A DNA stretch of 64,000 nucleotides, taken from NCBI RefSeq assembly GCF_001434115.1, contig NZ_AZDW01000013.1, forward strand, positions 248,001 to 312,000. Reading direction: 5' to 3'. A program made the position numbers and the translations under genes. Under the pieces are notes generated by a model that had not been told where the DNA came from, ran no database searches, and was given only the letters and a program-made list of their open reading frames with translations. Origin of the DNA: Levilactobacillus zymae DSM 19395 (GTDB lineage: Bacteria; Bacillota; Bacilli; Lactobacillales; Lactobacillaceae). Below, piece after piece: positions 26,220-35,019 of the stretch; positions within the stretch are counted from its first letter, which is position 1, and every line of letters begins with the position of its first letter.

Positions 26220-26374
26220 TATATAGAACGAACGGCTTGAAGGCTAGTTGAGACTCGTTGCCTGCTGCCATTAAAGGATTGCAAGCATTCTACAAATCAG
26301 GAAGTCTCGAGGTTGCAGGTAGAGTTTTGGTTAGCCTATTATCAAGCTAAAAAGTTGTTTTTGGTTCGCATAGA

Positions 26375-26394
26375 CTGTACAGTATAGCGTACAG
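26375..26394 (+). promoter_or_regulatory. Operator-like palindrome before the yefM-yoeB remnant
   Basis: CTGTAC and GTACAG spaced by 8 nt, 17 nt before the antitoxin start. TGTACA palindromes are the known operator elements of yefM-yoeB modules, so regulation survives although both genes are broken. Confidence 0.55.
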
Positions 26395-26410
26395 AGTGGA
26401 GTGATTTCGA

Positions 26411-26664
26411 ATGGACGCTGTTAACTACACAAATTTTCGGCAAAACCTCAAATCCTTTATGAAGACTCCGAACCACTGATTGTCACCACTAAAAAAGGAG
26501 AAGATGACGTCGTGGTTTTGTCTAAAGACGATTACGATGCAATGACCGAGACCATGCGCATTCTTTCGAACCAACCCCTAATGGACAAGATTAGGCGTGG
26601 GGAGGCCCAATTTGCCAAGGAGCAAGGCAAACAACATGCCCTCATAGACCCCGAGGATGACTGA
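26411..26664 (+). pseudogene. yefM: YefM antitoxin gene with frameshift
   Basis: The start reads MDAVNYTNFRQNLKSF, the classic YefM N-terminus, then a frame change at about base 26460. The other frame continues EDSEPLIVTTKKGEDDVVVL and SKDDYDAMTETMRILSNQP to the stop at 26662-26664. About 10 nt appear to be deleted, leaving a stop in the first frame within eight codons. So the DNA-binding N-terminus and the toxin-binding C-terminus are no longer in one chain. The gene is inactive unless the sequence has an error here. Confidence 0.85.
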
Positions 26665-26665
26665 G

Positions 26666-26923
26666 ATGGGAATTTATTGGTCAGATGACGCTTGGCAAGA
26701 TTACAGGTACTGGTAAGACCCGGGTGACAAGAAAAAAATTCGCAAAATCAATGCGCTGATTAAAGACATTACTCGTCACCTTTTTTCGGGACAAGGTAAG
26801 CCTGAACCCCTAAAACATGAGCTGACCGGCAAGTGGTCGCGGCGGATTACCGGCGAGCATCGGTTGATTTATCGGATCGAAGGTGGCACGTTGTATTTAT
26901 ACTCGGCTCGTGATTATTATTGA
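26666..26923 (+). pseudogene. yoeB: YoeB toxin gene with nonsense codon 17
   Basis: Reads MGIYWSDDAWQDYRYW, then TAA where YoeB proteins have glutamine, then DPGDKKKIRKINALIKDI and a normal remainder to YLYSARDYY (84 residues with stop). YoeB is a ribosome-dependent mRNA interferase; the catalytic part lies after the stop, so the toxin should not be made. The change is CAA to TAA. It overlaps nothing but starts one base after the antitoxin stop, the usual arrangement. Both genes of the pair are therefore dead, as expected if antitoxin loss demands toxin loss. Confidence 0.85.
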
Positions 26924-27035
26924 TCACAATTTACTTACTTCAAAATGGTAAATAGCCAGTAAAGCGGTCGTTGAGAATCGCCTTACTGGCTATTTGTGCG
27001 ATATCGATTTAAACCATCAGGATTCGTAGCGTTGA

Positions 27036-27863
27036 TTAGAGAATCGTGCGGATAGCGTCCACCAGTGAATTCAATGGATGGCCGAGAACTGTCTCGAAGG
27101 TCGTTTGGGTGACTGCCGCTTCCCCATTGTCCCCGTGCTGAACGTACGCTTGCATGGCAGTTTCAAAGTTGGTGGCGGTGTACGGGGCTAACCAGGCCTG
27201 ATAAGTGGCCGCATCGACCTGTTGAACGCTTAGTGGTTGCTCCGTGGCGGTGGCTAACGCGTGCGCAAGCTCCCGATGGGTAAAGGCATCCCGTCCCAGT
27301 TCCACGACCGCACCAAACTGAGGATTGGCAATCACCCGCGCGGCGGCCTCGGCGTATTCCTGACGGGTGGCGTAAGAGACTTTCCCCTGACTGAGGGTGT
27401 CGTAAACGCCCGTCGCCAAAGCGGCCTTGAAGGGATTCTTTTCCATTTCAAGGTACCAACTGTTTCGAAGGAAGGTATGCGGGATACCTGTCGCGGTAAT
27501 CAGGGCCTCCGTTTGACGGTGGTTCTGTTCTAACCCGACCTTGGGATAGGCAATGCCGTTAATACTGGTATAGGCGATGAACCCAACATTAGCCTGTTGA
27601 GCCGCGGTGACCACGTTCGCCTGAAGTTCAGCCTGGGGCACCGAGATGAACAAGAGACGGTCCATCCCCGTCAGGGCCGTGACCAGACTGGCCGGTTCCG
27701 CGTAGTCTCCGCGACGGGCGATGACCCCCTTTTTCGCCAGTTTTTGGGCCGCTTGCGTGCTGCGGGCCAGCCCAAACAGTTGCGCTTGTGGGGCGAACTG
27801 TTTGAGATAATCGATCACATAAGTTCCCAGTTATCCGGTAGCGCCTGTAATAAAAATATTCAT
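27036..27863 (-). pseudogene. NmrA-like NAD(P)H-binding oxidoreductase gene, stop at codon 11
   Basis: The full frame starts at ATG 27863 with ribosome site ACGAGGTC and reads MNIFITGATG, then TAA, then LGTYVIDYLKQF. The stop falls inside the nucleotide-binding GATGxLG loop, where the family has glutamine (CAA to TAA). The remaining 260-codon frame is otherwise intact, with TSINGIAYPK and HTFLRNSWYLE typical of QOR2/SDR_a5 NADPH:quinone reductases. A product starting later would lack the cofactor loop. It is divergent from the TetR gene 27995 and is its likely target. Confidence 0.8.
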
Positions 27864-27934
27864 AAGACCAAGACCTCGTTTCTAATAGTTGAGGCCATTA
27901 TGCCGCTGAGAAGACCAAGTCGCACCTGATAAAA

Positions 27935-27949
27935 TTGACTATCCGTCAA
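27935..27949. promoter_or_regulatory. Candidate operator between the divergent NmrA-like and TetR genes
   Basis: Inverted repeat TTGAC-tatcc-GTCAA in the shared promoter gap, 46 nt before the TetR start. Confidence 0.5.
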
Positions 27950-27994
27950 GAAACTTTATAGAATACAGTAAATGACAAACAAGGAGGGGTTAAT

Positions 27995-28549
27995 GTGGCA
28001 CTGAAAACGCTCAGTCAGCGGGCCTTTGCAACGGCCCTAGAAGACCTTTTACGCACCATTCCCATGGAACGGATTCGGGTGACCCAGTTGGCCAAGCTGG
28101 CGGGGGCGACCCCGCAGGCTTTCTACTACCACTTTCGGGACAAATACGATTTGGCGGCCTGGATCTATCTTCAGGATTACGCTGCCGTCGAGGCGGACGA
28201 GCCGCAATCCTTTAGTCCCCAACAAATTGACCGCATGATGGCTCAGTTTGAAAAACGCAAGACCTTTTATCAACGGGCCTTCACCGATAAGTCGCAAAAT
28301 TCCATTGAGGGGTACGTCAACCAGCATAGTTATTCAATGGCCCAAGCTGCCGTGGAACGGCTACAGGACGGTCCCCTGACCACGCAACAGAAGATGGCCA
28401 TTCGGTACCATCAATACGGCGTCATGGGGCTGTTCAAAGATTGGATCTTTGAGCGTCTCGACATGAGTCGGTCCCAACTCGCCGAATTCCAATACCAACA
28501 GACCCCGGACTTCTTGAAACGGGCGTTATCACAGCAAAGTTTCACTTAA
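27995..28549 (+). CDS. TetR/AcrR family regulator (DhaS-like)
   Basis: A 184-residue regulator with an HTH near residues 28-47 (VTQLAKLAGATPQAFYYHFRDKYDLAAW). The C-terminal part resembles the TetR_C_7 group. GTG is the start, with AAGGAGGGG upstream; the ATG two bases earlier is out of frame. It is divergent from the broken NmrA-like gene, so its probable original target no longer makes a full protein. Confidence 0.85.
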   Translation: MALKTLSQRAFATALEDLLRTIPMERIRVTQLAKLAGATPQAFYYHFRDKYDLAAWIYLQDYAAVEADEPQSFSPQQIDRMMAQFEKRKTFYQRAFTDKSQNSIEGYVNQHSYSMAQAAVERLQDGPLTTQQKMAIRYHQYGVMGLFKDWIFERLDMSRSQLAEFQYQQTPDFLKRALSQQSFT

Positions 28550-28616
28550 ACGCTGAGCAAATTTTTTACGTTGTCATGATGGCGCAAGGAATTGAAAGAT
28601 TTTTACAAGCCATAGT

Positions 28617-28654
28617 AAAAGGGCCACAACAGTTTTCCCTGCTGTGGCCCTTTT
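28617..28654. terminator. Bidirectional terminator
   Basis: Arms AAAAGGGCCACA and TGTGGCCCTTTT between the converging TetR and serine hydrolase genes. Confidence 0.88.
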
Positions 28655-28670
28655 GCTAGTAATAACATTT

Positions 28671-30083
28671 TCAATAAACGATTTTCTGCACGTGCTCGGC
28701 GATTCGCGCGATCCGGGGGTAACCACTAAATCCGTGTTGACCGCGACCCCAGGTCAGAACGGCTAGTAAGTACCGTTGGCCGTTGGGCAGCGTCACGATG
28801 CCGGCGTCGCCATTGTTGTCGTTCAAGAACCCGACCTTATCCCGCACGACCGTCCCCTTGTCCGCTCTGGCCACCCCCGTGGGGATGCCGCGGCGATAGA
28901 CCTGCCGTTTCATCAAACTCAAAATGAAGGCCCGGTCTTGTCGGTTGGTGAAGGCCTGCTGCCCCAGCTGGAGGTCCTTTAAGACCTTGACCAGGCTGTT
29001 CGCCGTGGTCCGCGAGGCGCGCGCCGCACTGAACGGGTGGCCGTAATAGCCCTGGGCCGCTACCCAATGGTTAATAGACGTTCGGCCGTGGCGTCGCAGG
29101 ACGCTGACCGGGTAATCGTTGGCCGATTTAACGATCATCCGGGTCATCCCCGCCCGGTTCGCGCGGGTCCAGGAGAAGCGGTGGCGTTGTTTTAAGTGCA
29201 TTAAATACGCGGCGATGTAGAGTTTATAGGTGCTGGCGGACGTGGTGACGTGACTGCCCCGGGCGTTAACGGCCAGTTTCCCCTGCCGATAGACCGCCGC
29301 GTGGGGCGCTTTAGCTGCACGACTGTCTTTGACGGGAGTGAGATTGTAAAAGGCGACCGCGGCGGTCCCATCCTTAGTCACCGAATTCAGGTATTTTTGG
29401 AGCTTGGCCTTAATGGCGGCTTGGTGGTGCGTCACGTTGTAGGCGGTCCCACGTTTCAAATCCGCTTGCCAGACCCAGCCGGTGGTCTTCCCGCTAGTGA
29501 CGTGCAGGTAGGTATAGGCCTTCCCGGCTTGGTAATAGGTCCGGCGCTGAGTGACCCGGTAGGTCTTGTCCCGCTGCAAGCTTGCCCGGGCTTGCCAATG
29601 CATGGCCTGCCGCTGCCCGACCAACCGGTAAACCTTGCGAGTCGGCACCGGGGCGGCTTTAAACGACTTCACGGCCACGTAGTTTTGGGCCTTAACGGCC
29701 TGCGGCGCGGTCGTCTGGTAGGTGCGTCCCGGTTGAAGATTAGTGGCGGCCGTCCACCCTTGTACGCCATCTTGGGCGCTACTTATGTAGAGATACCGAT
29801 TGGTCTGGCCGGTCGTGGTGGGCACGTCGGTTTGGGCCGTGGCCGTCCAGGTGGTGGGCGTGGTCCGGGCTAACGGGTGAGCAGCCGTCATCCCAGTCGC
29901 GGTCAGGTCGGCGAGTTGTCCGTCCTTTACGGCGTAATACGCGGTGGGCGGTAGCGGCGTGACCACACTAGCCGCCTTCGCCGGGGTGTTAGCGCTACCA
30001 ATTAACGGTATTAACCCCAGGAGGACGCCTATGATGAGGGCCCCGCCGCTCCGCAGCCGGCACTTTCTCTGCTTGGTCTTCAT
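28671..30083 (-). CDS. Secreted serine hydrolase (beta-lactamase-like) with N-terminal SH3-like repeats
   Basis: A 470-residue exported protein. The signal peptide runs to about residue 38 (GSANTPAKAAS). Residues 45-230 hold three or four wall-binding GW/SH3-like units, recognisable by YLYISSAQDGVQGW, TYLHVTSGKTTGWVW and spaced aromatic residues. The C-terminal ~230 residues are a class A beta-lactamase-like fold: S-x-x-K at TSASTYKLYIAAYL, an SxN-type SANDYP, and a KxG-type DKVGF near 430. It likely acts on peptidoglycan or an ester at the wall; it is not a resistance enzyme by these criteria. It is monocistronic with ribosome site AAGGAG. Confidence 0.8.
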   Translation of the reverse strand: MKTKQRKCRLRSGGALIIGVLLGLIPLIGSANTPAKAASVVTPLPPTAYYAVKDGQLADLTATGMTAAHPLARTTPTTWTATAQTDVPTTTGQTNRYLYISSAQDGVQGWTAATNLQPGRTYQTTAPQAVKAQNYVAVKSFKAAPVPTRKVYRLVGQRQAMHWQARASLQRDKTYRVTQRRTYYQAGKAYTYLHVTSGKTTGWVWQADLKRGTAYNVTHHQAAIKAKLQKYLNSVTKDGTAAVAFYNLTPVKDSRAAKAPHAAVYRQGKLAVNARGSHVTTSASTYKLYIAAYLMHLKQRHRFSWTRANRAGMTRMIVKSANDYPVSVLRRHGRTSINHWVAAQGYYGHPFSAARASRTTANSLVKVLKDLQLGQQAFTNRQDRAFILSLMKRQVYRRGIPTGVARADKGTVVRDKVGFLNDNNGDAGIVTLPNGQRYLLAVLTWGRGQHGFSGYPRIARIAEHVQKIVY

Positions 30084-30187
30084 AATTATTTCTCCTTTTT
30101 AGCTGGTCTAGCTGTTGCTAAATTCATTATACGTTATCCAGGCGCTAAAGAACATGCTGCCGGCAACTGCCGGTCCGAGAGTTCGCC

Positions 30188-30218
30188 AAAAAGGACCAGC
30201 CGTGCCCCGACTGGTCCT
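30188..30218 (-). terminator. Terminator of the small basic protein gene
   Basis: Minus-strand arms GGACCAG and CTGGTCC with TTTTT following. Confidence 0.8.
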
Positions 30219-30237
30219 CCTGGAACTAATTTTAGCC

Positions 30238-30366
30238 CTACTTGTTGAAAATCTTGGGGCCCTTGCGCATGTTCTTGCGGTCGTTTTTGGCCGCAGTGTG
30301 TTGCGTGTTATGGCCGTTTTGCTTCTTCTTGGCAATGAGCGCCAACATTTTTTCTTTTTCCGTCAT
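30238..30366 (-). CDS. Small basic protein, 42 residues
   Basis: Short ORF reading MTEKEKMLALIAKKKQNGH at the start and RKNMRKGPKIFNK at the end; strongly positive. It has its own terminator 20 nt after the stop and a weak GTGAAG ribosome site. Similar short lysine-rich proteins ending KNMRKGPKIFNK are, from memory, common in lactobacilli, without known function. It probably binds nucleic acid or a membrane surface (guess). Confidence 0.6.
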   Translation of the reverse strand: MTEKEKMLALIAKKKQNGHNTQHTAAKNDRKNMRKGPKIFNK

Positions 30367-30488
30367 TCAATCTTCACCACTTTCTGGGTCGGTTGGCGGT
30401 CTTAGACGGCTAACGCTTGCGCCGCCCTAACGCCAAGGCTTTCTATTTTAACAGATTACTGGGAGTCATTGTCGGTTTAATGAAAAAT

Positions 30489-32675
30489 TCAGGCCTGGGG
30501 CGCTTGCCGCATGGTCAATTGGATCCGCTGCCGCTGTTCGTCGACACTCATCACCCACACGGTTACCACATCCCCAATCGTGACCACCGTGCTGGGGTCA
30601 CTGACGTAGTGGTCGGTCAGTTGCGAAATGTGGACCAGGCCGTCCTGCTTGACGCCGATGTCCACGAACGCCCCAAAGTCGACCACGTTGCGGACCGTCC
30701 CCTGGAGTTCCATTCCCGGTTGCAAGTCCGCCATGGTCAAGACGTCCTGCCGCAACAGCGGGGCCGGCATGCTATCCCGCAAGTCACGGCCGGGTTTACT
30801 GAGGCCGTCGCAGATGTCGGCCAGCGTCGCGGGTCCCACATCGAGTTGGGTGGCCCACTGCGCGCGGTTCAACTGCGCTAATTCTTGCTGCAACTTGGGC
30901 GTGCCGATGGCTTGGGGCGTCACGTGCAGGTCCGTTAAAAGTTGCCGGGCGACCGGGTAGCTTTCCGGGTGAATGTCCGTGTTGTCTAACGGGTCGCTCC
31001 CGGCAATGATCCGCAGAAAGCCCACCGCTTGTTGGTAGGCCTTGGGTCCCAAACGGGGGACCTTTTTCAAGGTTTGCCGGTTCTTGAAGGCCCCGTGGTC
31101 GTTACGGTAGGTCACGATGTTTTGCGCGGTGGTCGCCGTTAACCCGGAGATGTGGGTCAAAAGTTCCGGGCTGGCCGTGTTGACGTTGACGCCGACCTGG
31201 TTGACCGCCGTTTCCACCACCCGGTCCAGCTGTTCGTCGAGGGCCTTTTCGGGAACGTCGTGTTGGTACTGCCCCACCCCGATAGCCTTGGGGTCGACCT
31301 TGATCAACTCGGCTAAGGGGTCCTGCAGGCGCCGCCCGATGCTGACGGCCGAGCGTTCTTCGACGTGTAAGTCGGCGAATTCGGCCCGCGCGTTGGCACT
31401 GGCCGAATACACGGAGGCACCGGCTTCGTTAACAATCACGTAATAGACCGGGTGATCCAGGGTCTTAAGAATATCGCTGACAAACTCTTCAGATTCCCGG
31501 CTGGCGGTCCCGTTGCCGATGGCGATCATTTCGACGTGGTACTGGGCCAACAGGCGTTTGAACTCGGGACCGGCCGCGGCGCGTTGCTTGGCACTGGCGG
31601 GCTTGTGCGGGTAAATCACCTGCTTGGCCAAGAACCGGCCGTTGGCGTCCATGATGGCCAGTTTACAGCCGGTCCGGTACGCCGGGTCGAAGCCCATCAC
31701 GACCTTGCCCTTCAGCGGCGCTTGCATCAACAGGTGGTATAAATTGTTGCCGAAGACCTGAATGGCGTGGGTATCGGCCGTGTCGGTCAGTTGGCGCCGT
31801 AGTTCGCGTTCGATGGCCGGCCCCAAGAACCGCTTGTAGGCGTCGGCAAACGCGGCCGTGATTTTAGCGACGGCCGGACCATGGTGTTGCCCGACTAACC
31901 GAAAATGTCCGTATTGTAAGATCGACGTGGGGTCCACGGCGATGCCGACCGTGAGGACCTTTTCGCGTTCCCCGCGGTTAAGCGCCAGGACCCGGTACGG
32001 CGGCAGTTGTTTTAACGGCTGGTGGAAGTCGTAGTAGGTGGCGTAGACCTGTTGCTCATCTTCGGCGTGCCGCTTGAGCTTGCTGGTCAGTTCGCCGTGT
32101 TGCCAGGTGTAGCGGCGGATCCATTCCCGAAAGGCGGCCTGCTCGCTAAACGTTTCGGCCAGGATCTCGTGGACCCCGGCCCAGACCGCGGCGACGTCCG
32201 GCAGGTCCTGATCCGCGTTTATGAACGTACGGGCCCGCTGGTCAAGCGCGCTTTGCGGAAAGGTCAGCAGCCATTGGGCCAAGGGTGTCAACCCGGCTTC
32301 ACGGGCCACGGTGGCCTTAGTCCGGCGCTTTTGCTTATAGGGTAAGTACAAGTCCTCGACCTGTTGTAAGGCGGTCGCTTGGGTCAACTGCTGCTTAAGT
32401 TGCGGGGTGAGTTTCCCCTGCTCCGCAATCAACTTTAACACGTCTTGGCGGCGCTGGTTCAGTTTTTGAAGTCGGTGGGCCTCGTCTTCGATCTCACGAA
32501 TGGCGACCTCGTCCAACGTCCCGGTGCGTTCCTTGCGGTAACGGGCGATAAACGGGACCGTATTGCCCTCATCGAGGAGGGTCAAGACGGCTTGAATCTG
32601 GTGTACGCGATATTGACTGAGTTGTTGGTGAACCGGTTGGGAAAGGTCCGCCAGCGTGGTAGTAGCTGTTGCCAT
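30489..32675 (-). CDS. tex: Tex family transcription accessory protein
   Basis: A 728-residue RNA-binding protein. In order: an N-terminal helical region (HQIQAVLTLLDEGNTVPFIARYRKE), a YqgF-like RNase H fold (near 320-450, with VMGFDPAYRTGCKLAI), a helix-hairpin-helix pair (near 490-560) and a C-terminal S1 domain (FGAFVDIGVKQDGLVHISQL, near 655). Tex binds RNA and affects transcription and stress tolerance. ATG 32675 with GGAGG is preferred over the TTG four codons upstream. Confidence 0.93.
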   Translation of the reverse strand: MATATTTLADLSQPVHQQLSQYRVHQIQAVLTLLDEGNTVPFIARYRKERTGTLDEVAIREIEDEAHRLQKLNQRRQDVLKLIAEQGKLTPQLKQQLTQATALQQVEDLYLPYKQKRRTKATVAREAGLTPLAQWLLTFPQSALDQRARTFINADQDLPDVAAVWAGVHEILAETFSEQAAFREWIRRYTWQHGELTSKLKRHAEDEQQVYATYYDFHQPLKQLPPYRVLALNRGEREKVLTVGIAVDPTSILQYGHFRLVGQHHGPAVAKITAAFADAYKRFLGPAIERELRRQLTDTADTHAIQVFGNNLYHLLMQAPLKGKVVMGFDPAYRTGCKLAIMDANGRFLAKQVIYPHKPASAKQRAAAGPEFKRLLAQYHVEMIAIGNGTASRESEEFVSDILKTLDHPVYYVIVNEAGASVYSASANARAEFADLHVEERSAVSIGRRLQDPLAELIKVDPKAIGVGQYQHDVPEKALDEQLDRVVETAVNQVGVNVNTASPELLTHISGLTATTAQNIVTYRNDHGAFKNRQTLKKVPRLGPKAYQQAVGFLRIIAGSDPLDNTDIHPESYPVARQLLTDLHVTPQAIGTPKLQQELAQLNRAQWATQLDVGPATLADICDGLSKPGRDLRDSMPAPLLRQDVLTMADLQPGMELQGTVRNVVDFGAFVDIGVKQDGLVHISQLTDHYVSDPSTVVTIGDVVTVWVMSVDEQRQRIQLTMRQAPQA

Positions 32676-32790
32676 AAATGCCTCCAATAATGCCGTTTTT
32701 AGTGACCCGCATTTGAGTCACACAATACCACTATCTTACCATAAGGGTTCGCCGGAACGCTGCTAATCAACCGCCACCTCACGCGGTTGG

Positions 32791-33039
32791 TTAACCAACG
32801 TCCTCCACGTTGGTAAATCCCGAATCATCCTTTTCACGGGCGTTTACCTTATCCAAAGTTCCCGTTTGGACCAAATAGAGGGTTTCTTGTAGCGCATCCC
32901 AATCACTTTTGGACACAATCACCGTATCTAAAGCTTCATCCTTTTGCTGAATGGTCACCGGCTTATGCTCCGTCGCCACCTGTTTAAGTAGGCGATAGAG
33001 ATTCCTTCTAGCTCCGGTTGGCGTGTAGGCTTCTTGCAA
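32791..33039 (-). CDS. Orphan Phd/YefM family antitoxin
   Basis: An 82-residue YefM-like protein: YTPTGARRNLYRLLKQVAT, then KPVTIQQKDEALDTVIVSKSDWDALQETLYL, the DNA-binding and SKxD/ETLYLL signatures of YefM. I place the start at TTG 33039, 9 nt after GGAGG; a longer in-frame start at 33081 lacks a ribosome site. No YoeB-type toxin is downstream (the next gene is tex, 103 nt away), so it is a solitary antitoxin. It may silence a toxin elsewhere or simply be a relic. Confidence 0.75.
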   Translation of the reverse strand: MQEAYTPTGARRNLYRLLKQVATEHKPVTIQQKDEALDTVIVSKSDWDALQETLYLVQTGTLDKVNAREKDDSGFTNVEDVG

Positions 33040-33209
33040 CTTAACCCCTCCTCGAATGTTTTGTACGCGTAACCCGTACACAAGCTCTTTGCCCCCGTGT
33101 TAGCATTTTGAATAATCGGTACTTTAAGACAGACATTGGTCCCTTCACAACTTAATTTTAAAAATTAGGTGCATAATAGTGAAAGAACAGTCCAAGGAGG
33201 TATTTACTA

Positions 33210-33713
33210 GTGAACAAATCCGCCATCTACGCCCTACTTAAGCAACGACATCTCTGGCACGAAATCACCGAACATCCGGCCGTCTATAACATGGCGGAGG
33301 TGACCGCCGTCAAACTGCCCTATCCGGAGGCCGAGGCTAAAAATCTCTTGGTTTGCGATGATCACCATCGGACCTACTATTTGTTAACGGTTAAGGGGGA
33401 TCAGCGGGTGGACCTCAAGGCCTTTCGGCAACAATTTCACACGCGGCGCTTAACGTTTGCGTCGGCGCAAGACTTAAAGGTTCGATTGGGTGTCATTCCC
33501 GGGGCGGTCACCCCACTGGGTCTCTTAAACGACGATTCGCGACGCATTAACTTTTTCATCGATCAAGCCTTCCTGGCCGCGCCGGGGCTCATTGGCGTGC
33601 ACCCCAACGACAACACGGCCACAGTCTGTTTAAAAACAACCGACCTATTAGCGCTGATTCGCCAACATGGTAACCCTGTGACTGCGGTCAACTTTTCGGC
33701 ACTAATCAAATAA
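33210..33713 (+). CDS. YbaK/ProX-type aminoacyl-tRNA deacylase
   Basis: A 167-residue protein of the INS/YbaK domain family that hydrolyses wrongly acylated tRNA (usually Ala-tRNAPro or Cys-tRNAPro). Diagnostic parts are EAKNLLVCDDHHRTYYLL near 44-60 (K45 region), LGVIPGAVTPLGLLND near 92-108, and GVHPNDNTATV near 131-141. It is a stand-alone form. GTG is the start (33210), 10 nt after AAGGAGG. Its terminator also serves the converging next gene. Confidence 0.88.
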   Translation: MNKSAIYALLKQRHLWHEITEHPAVYNMAEVTAVKLPYPEAEAKNLLVCDDHHRTYYLLTVKGDQRVDLKAFRQQFHTRRLTFASAQDLKVRLGVIPGAVTPLGLLNDDSRRINFFIDQAFLAAPGLIGVHPNDNTATVCLKTTDLLALIRQHGNPVTAVNFSALIK

Positions 33714-33742
33714 ACGGGTTCCCCACACTGGGACCCGTTTAA
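33712..33742. terminator. Bidirectional terminator
   Basis: Arms AAACGGGTTCCC and GGGACCCGTTT between converging genes. Confidence 0.75.
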
Positions 33743-33753
33743 GAAAAAGTCGC

Positions 33754-34347
33754 TTATTTCAGTTTAAAATTAGCCAGTAATTGCTGCCGTTCGGCTAACG
33801 ATTTTTTCTCGACCTGGGCGAAGTTCTGCCACCGCACGTGCCACAGCCGGGTCTTATAAAACGTTCCGCGCCGGAGTGCCTTGATCAACGGGGCACCGAA
33901 CACCCAGCGGTACGCCCAATTCGGCGTACTCATGGTGGTAATGATCCGAATCTGGGGATGCTTGACCAGTTTCGTTTCCATCGACGGGGCCGCGTAGAGT
34001 TGCCCCTTGGCGTAGACCTTATCCAAAAAGCCCTTGGTCATCGCTGGCATGACCTCCCACCAGACCGGAAACATGAAGATAATCTGGTCGGCTGCTAATA
34101 GGCGCCGCTGATAATCGACCACCTGGTCGTTGACCGGCTTACCCTGACGCCAACGGCCCAGTTCGGCCGCTGACATCACCGGGTCAAAGTGGTCGGCGTG
34201 CAGGTCGATCAGGTCGACTTCTTGGTGTTGCGCCGCGAGTTGTTGGGTGACCTGGCGGGCCAACGCCGCGAGGAAGGCCCGGTGGTGGGGCACGTTTTCG
34301 CTGGCCGTTGCCGTGTAGGGATGGTCGAAGATAATCACTGTTTTCAT
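33754..34347 (-). CDS. NAD(P)H-dependent oxidoreductase, flavodoxin fold (KefF/MdaB-like)
   Basis: A 197-residue flavin quinone-type reductase: the FMN loop is FDHPYTATASEN (7-18), and the conserved QIIFMFPVWWEVMPAMTKGFLDKV is near 88-112. GxPSMETK and the C-terminal ERQQLLANFKLK complete it. It should reduce quinones or azo/nitro compounds with NAD(P)H. It is divergent from the broken Crp/Fnr gene, its probable regulator. A decayed second copy of its C-terminus lies at 35793-35940. Confidence 0.88.
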   Translation of the reverse strand: MKTVIIFDHPYTATASENVPHHRAFLAALARQVTQQLAAQHQEVDLIDLHADHFDPVMSAAELGRWRQGKPVNDQVVDYQRRLLAADQIIFMFPVWWEVMPAMTKGFLDKVYAKGQLYAAPSMETKLVKHPQIRIITTMSTPNWAYRWVFGAPLIKALRRGTFYKTRLWHVRWQNFAQVEKKSLAERQQLLANFKLK

Positions 34348-34410
34348 AGTTAAAAGCCCTCTTTATCGAATTTGATGGCTTTAGTTTACCCGCGGGCCCC
34401 CGGTCACGCA

Positions 34411-34424
34411 TTAACAAATGTTAA
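34411..34424. promoter_or_regulatory. Palindrome in the divergent gap upstream of the Crp/Fnr gene
   Basis: TTAACA-AA-TGTTAA, a 14-bp perfect inverted repeat between the flavodoxin-fold gene and the Crp/Fnr gene; candidate regulator site. It is closer to the regulator's start than usual for a Crp site. Confidence 0.4.
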
Positions 34425-34441
34425 GGGATGGAGTGAAAACC

Positions 34442-34959
34442 ATGGCAATTGAATTACCCGCCTATTTACGGGCCCAGTTTCCGGAGTTAGCGGCACACTG
34501 GACCAGCGTCCAATCTAAATTTAAAACGGCGTCAATCCCCGCCCAGACCACCTTACTGGCGGCCGGTGACGTGGCCACCAACCTCTATTTGATCGTTCAG
34601 GGCAGCCTACGCATGTGGCGGACCACCGCCAGCGGCCGGGACATCACGTTTCAGTTTTTCTTCGAGAACCAACCCGTCGCGTCGTTTGAAAGCTTCTACC
34701 TGCAGCGCTCCGGCAAGCCTACCCGGAATTCGAAACCAGCCTCAATCGGTGGTTGTGCGAGCGGTTCATGGCCTACCGTCAACGGGTCTACACCCAGCTG
34801 CAAAGTACCCCGACCGGGCGCTATCAGGCCTTGGTCGCCGACAATCCCGAGGTGCTCGACCGGGTGCCGCTCCACGAGATTGCGACCTACCTTGGGATGA
34901 CGCCCGTGTCGTTGAGCCGGATTCGCTCCCGGTTGAGTCGGGAAACGCCACCAGAATAA
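34442..34959 (+). pseudogene. Crp/Fnr family regulator with internal deletion and frameshift
   Basis: The first part (from ATG 34442, ribosome site GGATGGAG) is a cyclic-nucleotide-binding-type domain: LLAAGDVATNLYLIVQGSLRMW, then FFENQPVASFESFYLQR. At about base 34710 the frame changes; the continuing frame reads AYPEFETSLNRWLCERFMAYR and ends with an HTH, LHEIATYLGMTPVSLSRIRSRL. Roughly 35-40 codons between the halves seem lost compared with usual ~190-200-residue relatives. Neither part alone makes a regulator, so the gene is likely dead. Confidence 0.75.
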
Positions 34960-34966
34960 ATTTAAA

Positions 34967-35006
34967 CACGCTACCCTGACGGTTTCGAAACCGTCAGGGT
35001 AGCGTG
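34967..35006. terminator. 40-bp perfect palindrome, bidirectional terminator
   Basis: CACGCTACCCTGACGGTTTC is exactly mirrored on the other side with a loop-free TTTCGAAA centre. It sits between the convergent broken Crp/Fnr gene and the Doc toxin gene. The minus strand continues into TTTAAATTT. Confidence 0.8.
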
Positions 35007-35019
35007 CTTAACTTAGTTT

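Noticed and set aside
30115-30405. 96-residue plus-strand ORF opposite the small basic protein
   Set aside because: It is the antisense of a better-supported gene and of its terminator.
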